Of a DNA stretch of 64,000 bases, positions 16,571 to 25,650 are shown one piece after another. Made by a program: the position numbers and the translations under genes. Origin of the DNA: Rhodococcus opacus B4 (lineage in GTDB: Bacteria; Actinomycetota; Actinomycetes; Mycobacteriales; Mycobacteriaceae); contig NC_012522.1 of NCBI RefSeq assembly GCF_000010805.1, positions 3,410,001 through 3,474,000 of the forward strand, in the 5' to 3' direction. Each line of letters begins with the position of its first letter. Within the stretch, counting starts at the first letter, position 1. Under the pieces are notes generated by a model. It was given only the letters and a program-made list of their open reading frames with translations, was not told the DNA's origin and made no database searches.

Positions 16571-17164
16571 ATGAACGCCATCACCGCACTCCCCCTGGCC
16601 GTACTGCGCGTGCAGTACACGATCGTGCGATACCCCCTGCACCTGATCGACGAACAGGTCATCGCACATCTGGCGCCCACAGCACCGGGCCGACGGCTGT
16701 ACCGAGGCGGCCTCGAACTGCTCGATTGTGCCGTCGGCACGGTTCTGGGCCACCAGGACCGGGCCCATCGTGGCGCCGACGCCCCACCACGCAGCAACTC
16801 GGACTCCGGCACCGCAGGCGACGTTGACGACCCCCGCCCATCGGATTTCATCGCCGAGTCCGCCCCTCGGACCGTTACCGCGGAGAACGCCGAGCTGAAC
16901 GAGAAGGCGGCCCACCAACTCGACACCGACTCATTCGCCAAGCACCTCGAAGACATCGAGACCTCACATCAACTGGGGCACTCCCCGACCAGCGACACCG
17001 CCGACCCTGCGACCACCCCCGTCACCACCTGGCTTGCGGACGCCGCGAGCACCGAACCCGACACGACGCTGACCGGTAAGCTGGCCGACCGCGTAGCCGA
17101 ACTCGCCCACACCGAGACCCCACCACCGGGCACCCAGGAAATCCCGACCGGCGAGCGCCACTGA
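16571..17164 (+). CDS. Hypothetical protein with conserved N-terminal helical domain
   Basis: 197 residues. The first 65 (LAVLRVQYTIVRYPLHLIDE, VIAHLAPTAPGRRLYRGGLE, LLDCAVGTVLGHQD) look like a compact helical module that I associate with actinobacterial hypothetical proteins often found near stress genes. The remainder is acidic, Thr/Ala-rich and probably disordered. No catalytic motif. Ribosome site weak (GGGGCC). Follows the 55-aa gene. Confidence 0.6.
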   Translation: MNAITALPLAVLRVQYTIVRYPLHLIDEQVIAHLAPTAPGRRLYRGGLELLDCAVGTVLGHQDRAHRGADAPPRSNSDSGTAGDVDDPRPSDFIAESAPRTVTAENAELNEKAAHQLDTDSFAKHLEDIETSHQLGHSPTSDTADPATTPVTTWLADAASTEPDTTLTGKLADRVAELAHTETPPPGTQEIPTGERH

Positions 17165-17594
17165 GGACGGCGTCCGCCCCGGATCGCGTAAGAACGAACC
17201 CACCTACCCCTGGGGTCTACCACGACCTCGACAGCATCCCGGACGTCGTCGACCATCATCCGCCGCAGTCCTCGGCTCTTACCGCTCCCTCCTCGTGCTC
17301 GTCGGCCTCACCGCCGTGGGTGGCACAGGCGCCTCCGGAACTGGATCCGCCCCACGTCGGTGGGATCCGGTGTCTTTACTCCAAGGTCTATGGAATGGTA
17401 ATGCCGCTCAACGGTTCCCGACATTCGCCACGAAGTAGAACTCCACGAACCATCCGAACCCACTCGGAGGGAGAGAGCGGCGGGTAACCCGAGAATCGTC
17501 GGGAAGAGGACGAGACACATGCCTTCCGGCTGTGAGTCTCGGGCGCCCGCTGGCCGGCATGGCTTCGCTCACCGCCGCGCGGCGACGCCGACGG
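17165..17594. other. Intergenic, no gene seen
   Basis: About 430 bp between the hypothetical protein and the DUF4383 remnant. ORFs present are short and of poor codon character. No clear operator or terminator. Confidence 0.3.
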
Positions 17595-17738
17595 TTATCG
17601 GACGATACCCGGACTCGCGTCCGGTGCCGTGCTGGCGACGGTGCGGCGGCCGAACAGTATACCGGCGGCGATCACGCCGAGGCCGAGGACGAAGTGCAGC
17701 CAATTGTCGGCGGTGTTGACCTGAACGCCCGCACCCGA
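17595..17738 (-). pseudogene. C-terminal fragment of a DUF4383-like membrane protein
   Basis: About 47 residues: SGAGVQVNTADNWLHFVLGL, GVIAAGILFGRRT and a short tail to a stop. The NTADNWLHxVLGxGxxxxG pattern is that of the last transmembrane helix of DUF4383 proteins. No matching upstream helices are found in any frame to 18000, so this is a truncated remnant. Confidence 0.5.
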
Positions 17739-17997
17739 CACCGGGATCTGATGATGACCCCGATCGATTGCCGCCCTCGGCCGGACGCCGGCCGACCTCT
17801 CCCGGTCCTCGACAGCCGCAGCAAACGTCGACCTCACGGTGCGGGGTTTCGTTTCAGTCGCAGCGGGGTTACCGTCGTGGGCACAGGTTGAGCCAGCAGC
17901 CGCATCAGTCCAGCCTTCGGCCGCTGTGCGCGCACCGACTCCTCGCGTTATCCGCGGGAGGTTGGCCGCTTCACCGGCCGATCCCCGGGGAGTAACC

Positions 17998-18519
17998 ATG
18001 ACCTACCTCCGATCCGTTATCGAAACCCCGCAACGCCTGCGGTTGTGCCTGTCCGAGACCGCCGAGTGGGATCGAACCGCTACCGACAACTGCCAGTTCA
18101 CCCTCAAGATCGACGAACCCACCGGTGGTCCAATCGTGCTGCGCCTGACCGGTAACGTCGACGCGCTTACCGCACCCATACTCACCGCGTGCCTCGATGA
18201 GGTCGTGCTGCACGGGCGCAGCGCCGTCGTCGACCTGCTCGGCACCACTTTCGTCGGATGCGCGGCCCTGACCGCGCTCGCCGACGCCGGCCCCCGGATC
18301 CACGAGCAACGGGGCCACCTGGCCGTCGCCGCACCCGCTCCTCTGCGCCGAATCATCGCCCGGGTCGGCATGGACAAGGTGCGCACCTTCGACACCCTCG
18401 CGGACGCCTTCACTGCCGCCCACACCGGACAGGTGAGGCCACCACTGTCCGGCGGCGCCCGCCGCCCGCGGGGCCTGGGGGCCGACCCGGTCACGACCGC
18501 GCCGCGACGCACCGGATGA
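17998..18519 (+). CDS. STAS-domain protein, second paralogue without phospho-serine
   Basis: 173 residues; ribosome site GGGGAG. STAS domain at about residues 37-135 (VLRLTGNVDALTAPILTACL, AVVDLLGTTFVGCAALTALA). The loop that is DSSG in SpoIIAA reads GCAA, matching the loss in the paralogue at 9709. Shared DEPTGGP and FDTLADAF indicate duplication. The C-terminus is a Pro/Arg/Gly tail. Presumably a partner-switch antagonist of an anti-sigma factor that is not encoded here. Confidence 0.85.
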   Translation: MTYLRSVIETPQRLRLCLSETAEWDRTATDNCQFTLKIDEPTGGPIVLRLTGNVDALTAPILTACLDEVVLHGRSAVVDLLGTTFVGCAALTALADAGPRIHEQRGHLAVAAPAPLRRIIARVGMDKVRTFDTLADAFTAAHTGQVRPPLSGGARRPRGLGADPVTTAPRRTG

Positions 18520-18833
18520 GAGTGCCGATCCCGGACCCGCGGACCAGATCGAAGGTGGCTGCGGGAACGAGTCCGAGACAGTTGCACCCACTCCGATCGC
18601 CCGTACCGGAGGCTTGATCGACGCGGAACTCGCGAAAGCGGTCGCCGACATGATGATGCATAGGCACGACAGCGGCCCGGTCGCAATGAAACTGGACTCG
18701 GGGCCGGGATAGATGGCCGGTGGCGGCACAGCGTTGCCCGCACGACACCACATTTGCGGCTGGGAGCCGCGAATTCGTCTGAATCTTTCTCGGCGACACA
18801 CGAAGGCTCGCCGGGTCGGCGCAGCGCCCAGAG
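18520..18833 (+). other. Intergenic with an unassigned coding-like stretch
   Basis: About 314 bp. One plus-strand frame (about 18541-18714) reads VAPTPIARTGGLIDAELAKA and VADMMMHRHDSGPVAMKL with good third-position GC but no start; it may be a remnant. Nothing else recognised. Confidence 0.25.
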
Positions 18834-18959
18834 TCAACTCTCGGGGTGGCTGGCGGCGTGGTAAGACGCCCAGACCTCGGCGCTCAGCCGTCCGTGATCG
18901 GAGACGGCAAGGCCGTGGGCGCGGGCCCAGTCGCGGACTGCGGATATCGGAATCGTCAG
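18834..18959 (-). CDS. Lsr2-type C-terminal DNA-binding mini-protein, apparently CTG-started
   Basis: About 41 residues, LTIPISAVRDWARAHGLAVS then DHGRLSAEVWASYHAASHPES. This matches the C-terminal helix-turn-helix of Lsr2 (W-A-R-x-x-G-x-x-V-S-x-x-G-R-x-x-A-E-V). There is no ATG, GTG or TTG in frame before an upstream stop within gvpF; a CTG at 18959 lies two bases after the gvpF stop and is preceded at good spacing by GGAGGGG. It is therefore either a CTG-initiated peptide coupled to gvpF or a truncated lsr2 relic. The AT-binding RGR motif of Lsr2 is reduced to HGR. Confidence 0.45.
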   Translation of the reverse strand: MTIPISAVRDWARAHGLAVSDHGRLSAEVWASYHAASHPES

Positions 18960-18961
18960 CC

Positions 18962-19756
18962 CTACCCCTCCGACTTCTGCGTCACCACGAAGTCATACGC
19001 GGCGAGAGGTCCGAGCAGCTTCATCTCCACCCGGCCGTCCCAGTCGTCGGCGAGTTGTCCGACGGCCTTTTCGAGTTCTTCCTGCCGCTCGACGTCGGCG
19101 AGCACCGCCACCTGCACGGCCTCCTCCTCGTGCGTGGGTTCCCGCACATTGACGGACTCGACGAGATCCTCGAGCGCCTCCACGGTCTTGCGGGTGTCCT
19201 CGTCGCGTTTGGCGGCGATCGCATTGCTCACCAGTTCGCCCAGCGCCATCCGCGCGTCGCGGCCTGCGTCCTCCGACTTGCCGCGGATCGCATCCCGCAG
19301 TTTCGCCGCCTCGTCGCTCTCGTCGACGATCTCCCGGAGAATCGCCTTCTCCACGTACCGGCCCTTGACGACGTACTGGGCCTTCCCGTCCAGTTGTTCG
19401 AGTGCGGACGCGAACTCGTCCGCATGCGCCGACAACAGTTCCTCCTTCACCGCGTCGGCGTCGCTGAGCACTGCGCCGAACCGCAGGGGCAGCACCGGCG
19501 CCACCCGGGCCGTCCCGTCCAGAACGTTCGCATGGGCCCGCAGGTCCTCAGGCTTGCCGAGGGCGCGGTCGACCGACAGTTCACTCACCAGTGCCGCGAC
19601 CTCCCCCTGCGCGACCACGCTCACCGTGCCGTCCGCGACACCGGTCGCGTCCGCTGCGGGTTCGACGTCCGCGGGGACGATGCCGTAGACGTACACACCC
19701 GTCGTCCGCCCCTTCTCGGACTTCTCCGATTTCGGGGTCTTCTCCGATGCGGCCAT
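18962..19756 (-). CDS. gvpF: Gas-vesicle protein GvpF/GvpL family
   Basis: 264 residues. GVYVYGIVPADVEP at the start and VVAQGEVAALVSELSVDRAL, VAPVLPLRFGAVLSDADAV and LLGPLAAYDFV near the end are family hallmarks (two ferredoxin-like lobes). GvpF/L proteins bind GvpA and help nucleate vesicle assembly. The start overlaps the gvpA stop by one base (TGATG). Only one F/L-type gene is present, whereas actinobacterial clusters usually have two. An Lys/Glu-rich N-terminal leader of about 18 residues precedes the domain. Confidence 0.9.
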   Translation of the reverse strand: MAASEKTPKSEKSEKGRTTGVYVYGIVPADVEPAADATGVADGTVSVVAQGEVAALVSELSVDRALGKPEDLRAHANVLDGTARVAPVLPLRFGAVLSDADAVKEELLSAHADEFASALEQLDGKAQYVVKGRYVEKAILREIVDESDEAAKLRDAIRGKSEDAGRDARMALGELVSNAIAAKRDEDTRKTVEALEDLVESVNVREPTHEEEAVQVAVLADVERQEELEKAVGQLADDWDGRVEMKLLGPLAAYDFVVTQKSEG

Positions 19757-20139
19757 CACCTGTCACCTCGAGTCGACTTGCGCGACACCCGTTCCCGCTC
19801 CGGTTCTTCCTCTTCTTCCCCGCCGCCCAGTAGGCCGCCGAGCTTCTCCCCCGCCGACTCGAGCGCACCCTTCGTCTTGTGTTTGGCTCCGCCCTCGGTG
19901 GCGCCCGACACGATTTCGGACAGCCCCTTCGGCTCGCTACCGATCTCGAGCCGGTTCACCGCCTCCGCGAACCGGAGGTAGGTGTCGACACTCGCGACCA
20001 CCACGCGGGCGTCGATGGTCAGCAGTTCGATGCCGACCAGCGAGACCCGCACGTACGCGTCGATCACGAGGCCCTTGTCGAGGATGGTGTCGATGACGTC
20101 GGCCAGACTGCTCGAACTGGGCCCACCTGCCGTCGTCAT
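19756..20139 (-). CDS. gvpA: Gas-vesicle structural protein GvpA
   Basis: 127 residues. The core [40 protein letters not shown] and [16 protein letters not shown] is close to canonical GvpA, the rib-forming shell protein. The C-terminal 55 residues, charged and Gly/Glu-rich, are an extension. ATG overlaps the stop of the upstream gene (ATGA). Residues 1-60 are identical to the orphan copy at 33892-34257, while the tails differ. Confidence 0.93.
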   Translation of the reverse strand: MTTAGGPSSSSLADVIDTILDKGLVIDAYVRVSLVGIELLTIDARVVVASVDTYLRFAEAVNRLEIGSEPKGLSEIVSGATEGGAKHKTKGALESAGEKLGGLLGGGEEEEEPERERVSRKSTRGDR

Positions 20140-21296
20140 GCTCGTGCCCCTCTCCTGCTGCGCGCAGGCGCCTTCTTCGCCGCGGACCGCGTGGTCGTCT
20201 TCGCGGCCGCCTTGCGGGGACGGCGCCGCGGCCGTTCGGGCTCCTGGTCCGCCTCGTCGGGTTCCTCACCGCTCTCGCCCTCGGCGGCTTCGTCGACGGG
20301 CTCCTCGCCCTCGTCCTCCGGCTCCTCACCCTCGCCCTCCGGCTCTTCGTCCTCGCCCTCCGGCTCTTCGTCCTCGTACTCGGCGGAGTCGTCTTCGGCG
20401 GAGTCGTTGGGCTCGTCCTCGGCCGGTTCCTCGTCGTAGTCCTCGGACTCCTCGGGTTCGACTACCTTGCCGTCCCGGATTTCTCCGCGCCAGCCCTCTA
20501 TCTCGTCGGGATGGAGGACCGACTGCGTCATGACGTGGCGTCCGAAGTGCTTCAGTTCCAGGCGCGCTCGTCGCCCCTGCGCCCGCCACAGGTTTCCCGT
20601 CCTCTCGAACAACCCCTTCGGGTGGTACTCGAGGATCAGAACGATGCGGGTGAGATCGGGGGTCACCTCGTGGAACGTCACCGCACCATCGATGTACCCC
20701 TTGGCGCCCTTCGATCGCCACACGATTCGCTCGTCGGGAACCTGCTCGATGATCGACGCTTCCCAGGTTCGGTGCGAGAGGAAGATCTGAGCCTTCCACT
20801 CGAGCTTCTCATCCGCCTCCTGCTCCACCCGCTCGACCTTCTTCATGAACGACGGGAAGTCGGCGAACTGGGTCCATTGGTTGTAGGCCAGTTGGACCGG
20901 GACCCCGACATCGATCGTTTCGACGATGTTGGTGAGCTTGAGCTTCTTGCCCTTGCCGCCACCGCCGCCGGTGATCTTGTCCTTCAGGTCGGACGCCTTC
21001 TCCTTCACGGTGTCCGTCAGCCCGGAGAGGGGCGACTTGCCGTCGTCGTTCCCGTCCCCGTCGTCGTTACCGGTGATCGCGGACAGCAGGCTTCCGCCGC
21101 CGCCCTCGGCGTAGTCGTTGAGACGGCCGGTGGCACCCTGCACCTTGTCGGAGACGGTGGAGACCGCCTTGTCGGTTACGGTGCCGAGCAGGCTCTGCGC
21201 CGCTTTCTGCAGTGGTGAGACCGACGCGGCCTTACCGGATGCCCCGGATACGTTCTTGCGCAGCTTCTTCGCCGCGCTGTCGAGATTCGCAGTCAT
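20136..21296 (-). CDS. SRPBCC (cyclase/dehydrase-like) protein of gas-vesicle cluster, GvpZ-like
   Basis: 386 residues. About residues 105-255 form a SRPBCC/START-like fold ([60 protein letters not shown]). It is flanked by an N-terminal Ala/Ser/Gly region and a C-terminal tail of about 100 acidic residues (repeated [12 protein letters not shown] units) ending in a basic [16 protein letters not shown] stretch resembling histone H1 tails. Such proteins accompany actinobacterial gvp genes (Streptomyces gvpZ, from memory). Role unproved; perhaps hydrophobic-ligand or shell binding. Confidence 0.75.
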   Translation of the reverse strand: MTANLDSAAKKLRKNVSGASGKAASVSPLQKAAQSLLGTVTDKAVSTVSDKVQGATGRLNDYAEGGGGSLLSAITGNDDGDGNDDGKSPLSGLTDTVKEKASDLKDKITGGGGGKGKKLKLTNIVETIDVGVPVQLAYNQWTQFADFPSFMKKVERVEQEADEKLEWKAQIFLSHRTWEASIIEQVPDERIVWRSKGAKGYIDGAVTFHEVTPDLTRIVLILEYHPKGLFERTGNLWRAQGRRARLELKHFGRHVMTQSVLHPDEIEGWRGEIRDGKVVEPEESEDYDEEPAEDEPNDSAEDDSAEYEDEEPEGEDEEPEGEGEEPEDEGEEPVDEAAEGESGEEPDEADQEPERPRRRPRKAAAKTTTRSAAKKAPARSRRGARA

Positions 21297-21302
21297 CGCT
21301 GA

Positions 21303-21917
21303 TCACTTCCCGGTGCGTCGTACGGGGGTGGAATCGGTGCTGGCCTCCGCGCGCGTCCTGCGGGCCCGGGCGAGTTCGTCGTCATCGTCGTTGGCGTTTG
21401 ACCGGGACCGGCGGGGCCGGGATGTGCCGCTGTTCGAGGACCGGCGGCGTGCGGCGGGGCGCTTCCTGGCCCGGGGCTTCTCCTCGGTGTCCTCGTCCGG
21501 TTCCTTGCCCTCGTCCGATTCCTCCCACTCGACCTCGGCGTCCTCGTAGTCGTCTTCAGGTTCCGCGTCGCGATGCCGCTTGGATCTCTTTCCTCCTGCG
21601 GTCTCGCTGTCGTCGGGGTCTTCGCCGTCCGACTGCAGCCGGGTGTTGAGCGAGTCGATGCGCTGACTGGCCGCGGTCACCGCGGCGGTCTTCGCCGCGT
21701 TCAGCAGCTCGTGGCGGACCGTCTTGCCGAGCTTGGCGACCTCGGGGGAGTCCGCGAGCAATTTGCGGCCCTCGTTGAGAAGACCCAACGACCCGCCGGA
21801 GGGAAATTGTCTGGACGCCCCGCCGGCGGCCAGCATCAACGCCAACTTCATCTTCTTCGTGCGGCCCAGCATGTATCCCGCACCGACGGCCAACGCCATC
21901 TGACCCTTGCTTGTCAT
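21303..21917 (-). CDS. Gas-vesicle-associated hypothetical protein, GvpY-like
   Basis: 204 residues; start MTSKGQMALAVGAGYMLGRT with AAGGGG upstream. The N-terminal 35 residues are a hydrophobic glycine-rich hairpin-like segment (LALMLAAGGAS), followed by a helical part (VAKLGKTVRHELLNAAKTAA) and a long mixed-charge, Arg/Ser/Asp-rich tail. First gene of the operon, 6 bp before the SRPBCC gene. The order Y-Z-A-F with no G, J, K, O or S genes is unusual. Name is by position and layout only. Confidence 0.65.
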   Translation of the reverse strand: MTSKGQMALAVGAGYMLGRTKKMKLALMLAAGGASRQFPSGGSLGLLNEGRKLLADSPEVAKLGKTVRHELLNAAKTAAVTAASQRIDSLNTRLQSDGEDPDDSETAGGKRSKRHRDAEPEDDYEDAEVEWEESDEGKEPDEDTEEKPRARKRPAARRRSSNSGTSRPRRSRSNANDDDDELARARRTRAEASTDSTPVRRTGK

Positions 21918-22174
21918 CGCCCAACCCCTTTGTCGAGTGAAAGTGGTGCACCTCGGCGCCGGCGGCGGTCTGCGATCGGATCCTGCGCGGTGCGGGCGCA
22001 TTCCGCCGACTACCCCAGGTCGGCGATGCTCAATCGAGCCCTTGCCCGGAATGGTGTCGACGACGTCGGCCCGGCCGTGCGAGATCGGGCCACCTGCTCG
22101 GATCCACGTGGCGATGCCATCGCTCCGACGACATTCCTACGCCTCGCCGCCGGGTCACCCGGGCCGACCCTCAC

Positions 22175-22303
22175 AGCAGGGTCAAGGGCTCGGCGAGAAA
22201 CCGGCGTAACCCGGCCTGATCCGGGTACCCGCAAACTACGCTGCCCGCGGCGTAACACCGACCGCGGCGGCGAGTTCCGCTCCGGCCTTCGAACCCCTTG
22301 GCC
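22175..22303. repeat. Conserved upstream block, copy 1 (gvp locus 1)
   Basis: About 130 bp strongly similar by eye to 34472-34603, in the same orientation. Shared cores include GAAACCGGCGTAACCCG, CGGGTACCCGC, AACTACGCTGCC and GCGAGTTCCGCTCCGG. It lies about 260 bp upstream of the first gvp ATG, between gvp and a tetR gene. Likely a promoter/regulatory module or an RNA. Confidence 0.75.
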
Positions 22304-22470
22304 GCAGCGAAGCGCCCCGCCGCGCACGGACCGAGGCCGAGTGTTCGCCCGCCCTCCTCGGCCGCGCGCGGCCCCCGAAGCCGGGCCGTCCTGAGCCTCT
22401 CGCGGTCCCGGAGCCGACCGTCGCTGCGGTTCCATCACACAGCCCGACCGCGAGGCCTACCCGATCGGCT

Positions 22471-23094
22471 CTAGTCCGGAAGCGTGACCGAGGGGGCCGC
22501 CGTGCGCTGGGATCTGTGCTGCTGCAGAAGCGTCCGCAAGTACGCGAGTGATCTTTCGGTCAGCTCGGGGCTGCCGATCGTGATCTGGTGGAATACCAGG
22601 CCGTCGGCGGCGGTGTAGATCAGGTGGCTCAGAGCCGGATCGGGGTCGATGCCTGCGCAGTCGAGTTCGGCCTGGAGGGCATCGACGTAGGCCTGGTAGA
22701 TCGATTCGACGTACGGGCGCAATTCCGGACGGCGTCGGGATTCGAGGATCAGTTCGAACTGGAAGGCCTGATCGTCCGGGTTGGCCTCGACCATCGCCAC
22801 CAGGCCGTCGAAGATCGCGTCGAGGTCGCCGCTTCCGGGCCGGGTGCTGATGGACGTGACACTGTTGTCCAGGGAGAACTGGAGTGCCGCTTCGAGTAGC
22901 GCGTCGCGGGTGCCGAAATGGTGAGCCACCAACCCGTGTGCCACCCCTGCTTCGCGCGCCACGGCCCGGTACGTCAGGTTCCGGAGCCCCTGCTCGGCCA
23001 CCACGTGCACCGCCGCGGCCAGAAGGGCCGCGCGTCCTTCGCCGTACCGGGGCGACGAACGGGCGCCCTCCGTCCCGGAAGTGGTCTTCGGCAT
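22471..23094 (-). CDS. TetR-family regulator (paralogue 1 of the amine-catabolism region)
   Basis: 207 residues from MPKTTSGTEG, preceded by GAGGGG. N-terminal HTH (RAALLAAAVHVVAEQGLRNL, TYRAVAREAGVAHGLVAHHF) and a ligand domain with FELILESRRRPELRPYVESI. Clearly paralogous to the TetR at 28802-29392 along its whole length. Divergent from the ALDH remnant; the intervening region carries operators shared with the second TetR. Ligand is probably an amine or a pathway intermediate (inference). Confidence 0.88.
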   Translation of the reverse strand: MPKTTSGTEGARSSPRYGEGRAALLAAAVHVVAEQGLRNLTYRAVAREAGVAHGLVAHHFGTRDALLEAALQFSLDNSVTSISTRPGSGDLDAIFDGLVAMVEANPDDQAFQFELILESRRRPELRPYVESIYQAYVDALQAELDCAGIDPDPALSHLIYTAADGLVFHQITIGSPELTERSLAYLRTLLQQHRSQRTAAPSVTLPD

Positions 23095-23213
23095 GATTCC
23101 CCTCTGCGCTGCCCGGCTTCGCTGCGGCGGACTCCGACTCCACGTGTCGATCGCCGGGTCCCCAGAGTGACCCACCCGGGCGCCTTGGATCACTCACAGT
23201 TGATTCTCGCTGA

Positions 23214-23282
23214 CCACTTGACCAGTTTCCTCATTTCATGCATTCTTTGTGCTGTCAGTCACAACTGTCCACCCGGATAGTT
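23214..23282. promoter_or_regulatory. Shared TetR operator region, copy 1
   Basis: CCACTTGACCAGTT (23214-23227) and, 20 bp on, a 35-bp stretch containing GTCAGTCACAACTGTCCACC and CGGATAGTT. Both motifs recur with the same spacing at 29445-29513 upstream of the paralogous TetR. Parts are dyad-like (TCCA-N3-GGAT). Confidence 0.6.
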
Positions 23283-23437
23283 GTCGCGATCGACTCGGGC
23301 GCATCGCCGCGCGGGTCGATCCGAGTCACAGGACGAGGGATATCCCTCCGGGCTCTCGATACCGCTTCGATCTGCGCAAACAGTGGGGTCGGTGTCACGG
23401 ACTCGGAGGCGGTCAACCCGTGCGAGGGAGATGTTCG

Positions 23438-24654
23438 ATGGAGTTTCGTGAACGGCTGCTGATCGGCGGCCGCTGGATCGACGCCGCATCCGGCGCCGAA
23501 TTCAAGACACACGATCCGGCGACCGGTGAGGTGCTCGGCGTGGTCGCCGGCGCGGGCGCGTCTGCTGTGGAAGGTCGCGGATCTGATCGACCTGCACGCC
23601 AACGAACTCGCCGAACTGGAAACCCGGGATCAGGGTCAGCGGCTGGGGGTCGCGAAGACGGTGAGCCTGTCGATGGCCGCCGAGGTGTTCCGGTACTACG
23701 CCGGCTGGTGCACCAAGATCGAGGGCCACACCTCCGCGGTCTCGATCCCGAACACGATGCACTACACCCGCCGCGAACCGATCGGGGTGTGTGCGCTGAT
23801 CACGCCGTGGAACTTCCCGCTGATGATCGCCGCCTGGAAGCTGGCCCCGGCGCTGGCCTGCGGGAACACCGTCATCCTCAAGCCCGCGGAGCAGACCCCG
23901 CTCACCACCGTGGCGCTGGCCCGGCTGTGCGTCGAAGCCGGCATCCCACCAGGGGTGGTGAACTGCCTGACCGGCGGCCCCGAGGCCGGTGCCGCGCTGA
24001 GCGCACACCCGGAGATCAACAAGATCTCGTTCACCGGCTCCACCGAGGTCGGCCGCAAGATCGTCGTGGCCGCGTCCTCGAACCTCAAACGCGTGACCCT
24101 CGAACTGGGAGGCAAGGCCCCGAGCGTGATCGCCCGGGACGCCGACATCGATGCCGCCGTCGCCGGCAACCTGCAAGGTGCACTGCTCAACAGCGGGCAG
24201 GTCTGCGCCGCCTACACCCGGTTCTTCGTCGACACCAAGCGGGTCTACGAGTTCGCCGACAAGATCGCCGCTGCTGCCGCCGCGCTGCCGATCGGTCCGG
24301 GCCTGTCCCCCGACACGGTCATCGGTCCGCTCGCCTCCGCAGAGCACGTCGCGCACGTCGAACGCCTCGTACAGGCGGGGAAAGCCGAAGGCGCACAACT
24401 GGTCACCGGTGGATCCCGGCCCGGAGGTGCGCTGGCCGCCGGTAACTTCTTCGCCCCCACTGTCTTCTCCGGGGTCACCGACCAGATGGCCATCGCCAAG
24501 GAGGAGATCTTCGGTCTTCGTGAACATGCTCCCCTTCCTCGACCCGGCAGCCCCGTGGGGCGGGTTCGGTGCCAGCGGCTGGGGCCGTGAGATGAGCTCC
24601 GATGCCATCGACGAATTCACCGAAACCAAGGGCGTGTGGGTCAATCTCGCCTGA
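23438..24654 (+). pseudogene. Aldehyde dehydrogenase remnant with two internal deletions
   Basis: Starts MEFRERLLIGGRWIDAASGA with ribosome site GCGAGGGAG and ends SDAIDEFTETKGVWVNLA. In between, the frame changes twice: after VVAGAGAS the sequence jumps to LLWKVADLIDLHANELAELE, losing roughly 25-30 residues; after MAIAKEEIFG it jumps to VNMLPFLDPAAPWGGFGASG, losing roughly 60 residues. The middle is intact, with ITPWNFP, FTGSTEVGRK, ELGGKAPSVI and the nucleophile region GQVCAAYTR. Without the missing substrate and oligomerisation segments and with two frameshifts it cannot be functional. It would have oxidised the aldehyde formed by the amine oxidase downstream. Confidence 0.85.
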
Positions 24655-24714
24655 ACCACACACTCCCCCTACGCCATGACCTCTGCTCCCCGATCTACAA
24701 GGAACACCGACACC

Positions 24715-25587
24715 ATGACCACTTCCGCACCCGCCTTCAGTTGGAACAAGGACGACTGGGCATCCATGAGCGAAATGGCCGACGGCTTCGACGAATACCG
24801 GCCCGCCTACAGCCGCGCCCTCGACGGCCGAGCCCTCACCACCGTCGGCCACTATGTCGACACCGCCGAACAGTTCACCCTCACCCAGACCTTCCAGGGC
24901 GACGAGCTGCATTGGACGCTCGACGACGCAGCCGGGACCCGGTCCGGGACCGAAGCGTACGAACTGTTCGAGATGCAGCCCGGCCTGTTCTACCTGCACT
25001 ACCGCCGCAACGCCGAGACCCACCCGGTGGTGGTCAGCGCCGCCCTCGATCTCACCAGCGGCCAGGTCACCGGCGCACTCGGCGCCCTCGGACTCGAGCC
25101 CGCCCCGCACCGGGCCCGGCAGCGGTGGTTTCAGGGCCAGATCGACGGCACCGACGCCACCGCGGCCGGGGCCCACCCGGTCACCGACGAGCTGATCGGT
25201 CGCCGAATCCGGTACGCCTACAGCCACGACGACGTCTACGACCACGTCTATCTCAACGAAAACCTGTTCACCTGGCTGTGCCTCGGCGGCGCCGAACTCG
25301 GCGTCGGCGACACGGACAGCTGCACCTACTGGAAGCTACGCGCGAACACCTACCTGTTCTCCTGGTTGGAGAAGAACGTCGGCGTCGAGGGCATGGTTCT
25401 GATCGATCTGAACGCCTACCGCACCGTCGGCATCCAGTTCGGCATCGACCAGCCCACCGGCGATCTGGTCAACATCACCATGGGTTCCTACGCCCAGGAA
25501 TTCGAACGCACCCCCACCGTCGATGACGCATGCCCGGCTCCGACCGGCCCGGCCGCCGACCTGCTCGACGGACAGGTGTCCGCGTAG
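24715..25587 (+). CDS. MoaF-family protein
   Basis: 290 residues with two related beta-rich halves: N-terminal (about 5-115: SMSEMADGFDEYRPAYSRAL, GDELHWTLDD, EMQPGLFYLHYRR) and C-terminal (about 150-270: IGRRIRYAYSHDDVYDHVYL, YWKLRANTYLFSWLEKNVGV). This is the MoaF layout. MoaF was named from a Klebsiella monoamine-regulon operon; its biochemical role is unclear but it may bind a pathway metabolite. Its position with an amine oxidase and an amino-acid/amine permease fits. Start at MTTSAPAF; an upstream ATG at 24676 is possible. Confidence 0.75.
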   Translation: MTTSAPAFSWNKDDWASMSEMADGFDEYRPAYSRALDGRALTTVGHYVDTAEQFTLTQTFQGDELHWTLDDAAGTRSGTEAYELFEMQPGLFYLHYRRNAETHPVVVSAALDLTSGQVTGALGALGLEPAPHRARQRWFQGQIDGTDATAAGAHPVTDELIGRRIRYAYSHDDVYDHVYLNENLFTWLCLGGAELGVGDTDSCTYWKLRANTYLFSWLEKNVGVEGMVLIDLNAYRTVGIQFGIDQPTGDLVNITMGSYAQEFERTPTVDDACPAPTGPAADLLDGQVSA

Positions 25588-25650
25588 TCGGTACCCACCC
25601 GGTGCATCACTGCGCCGCCACGCTCGATCACCACGAAGTGGAGAATTCCC

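Noticed and set aside
16142..16918. 258-codon minus-strand frame
   Set aside because: Opposite to the 55-aa gene and the hypothetical protein at 16571; no domain-like segments.
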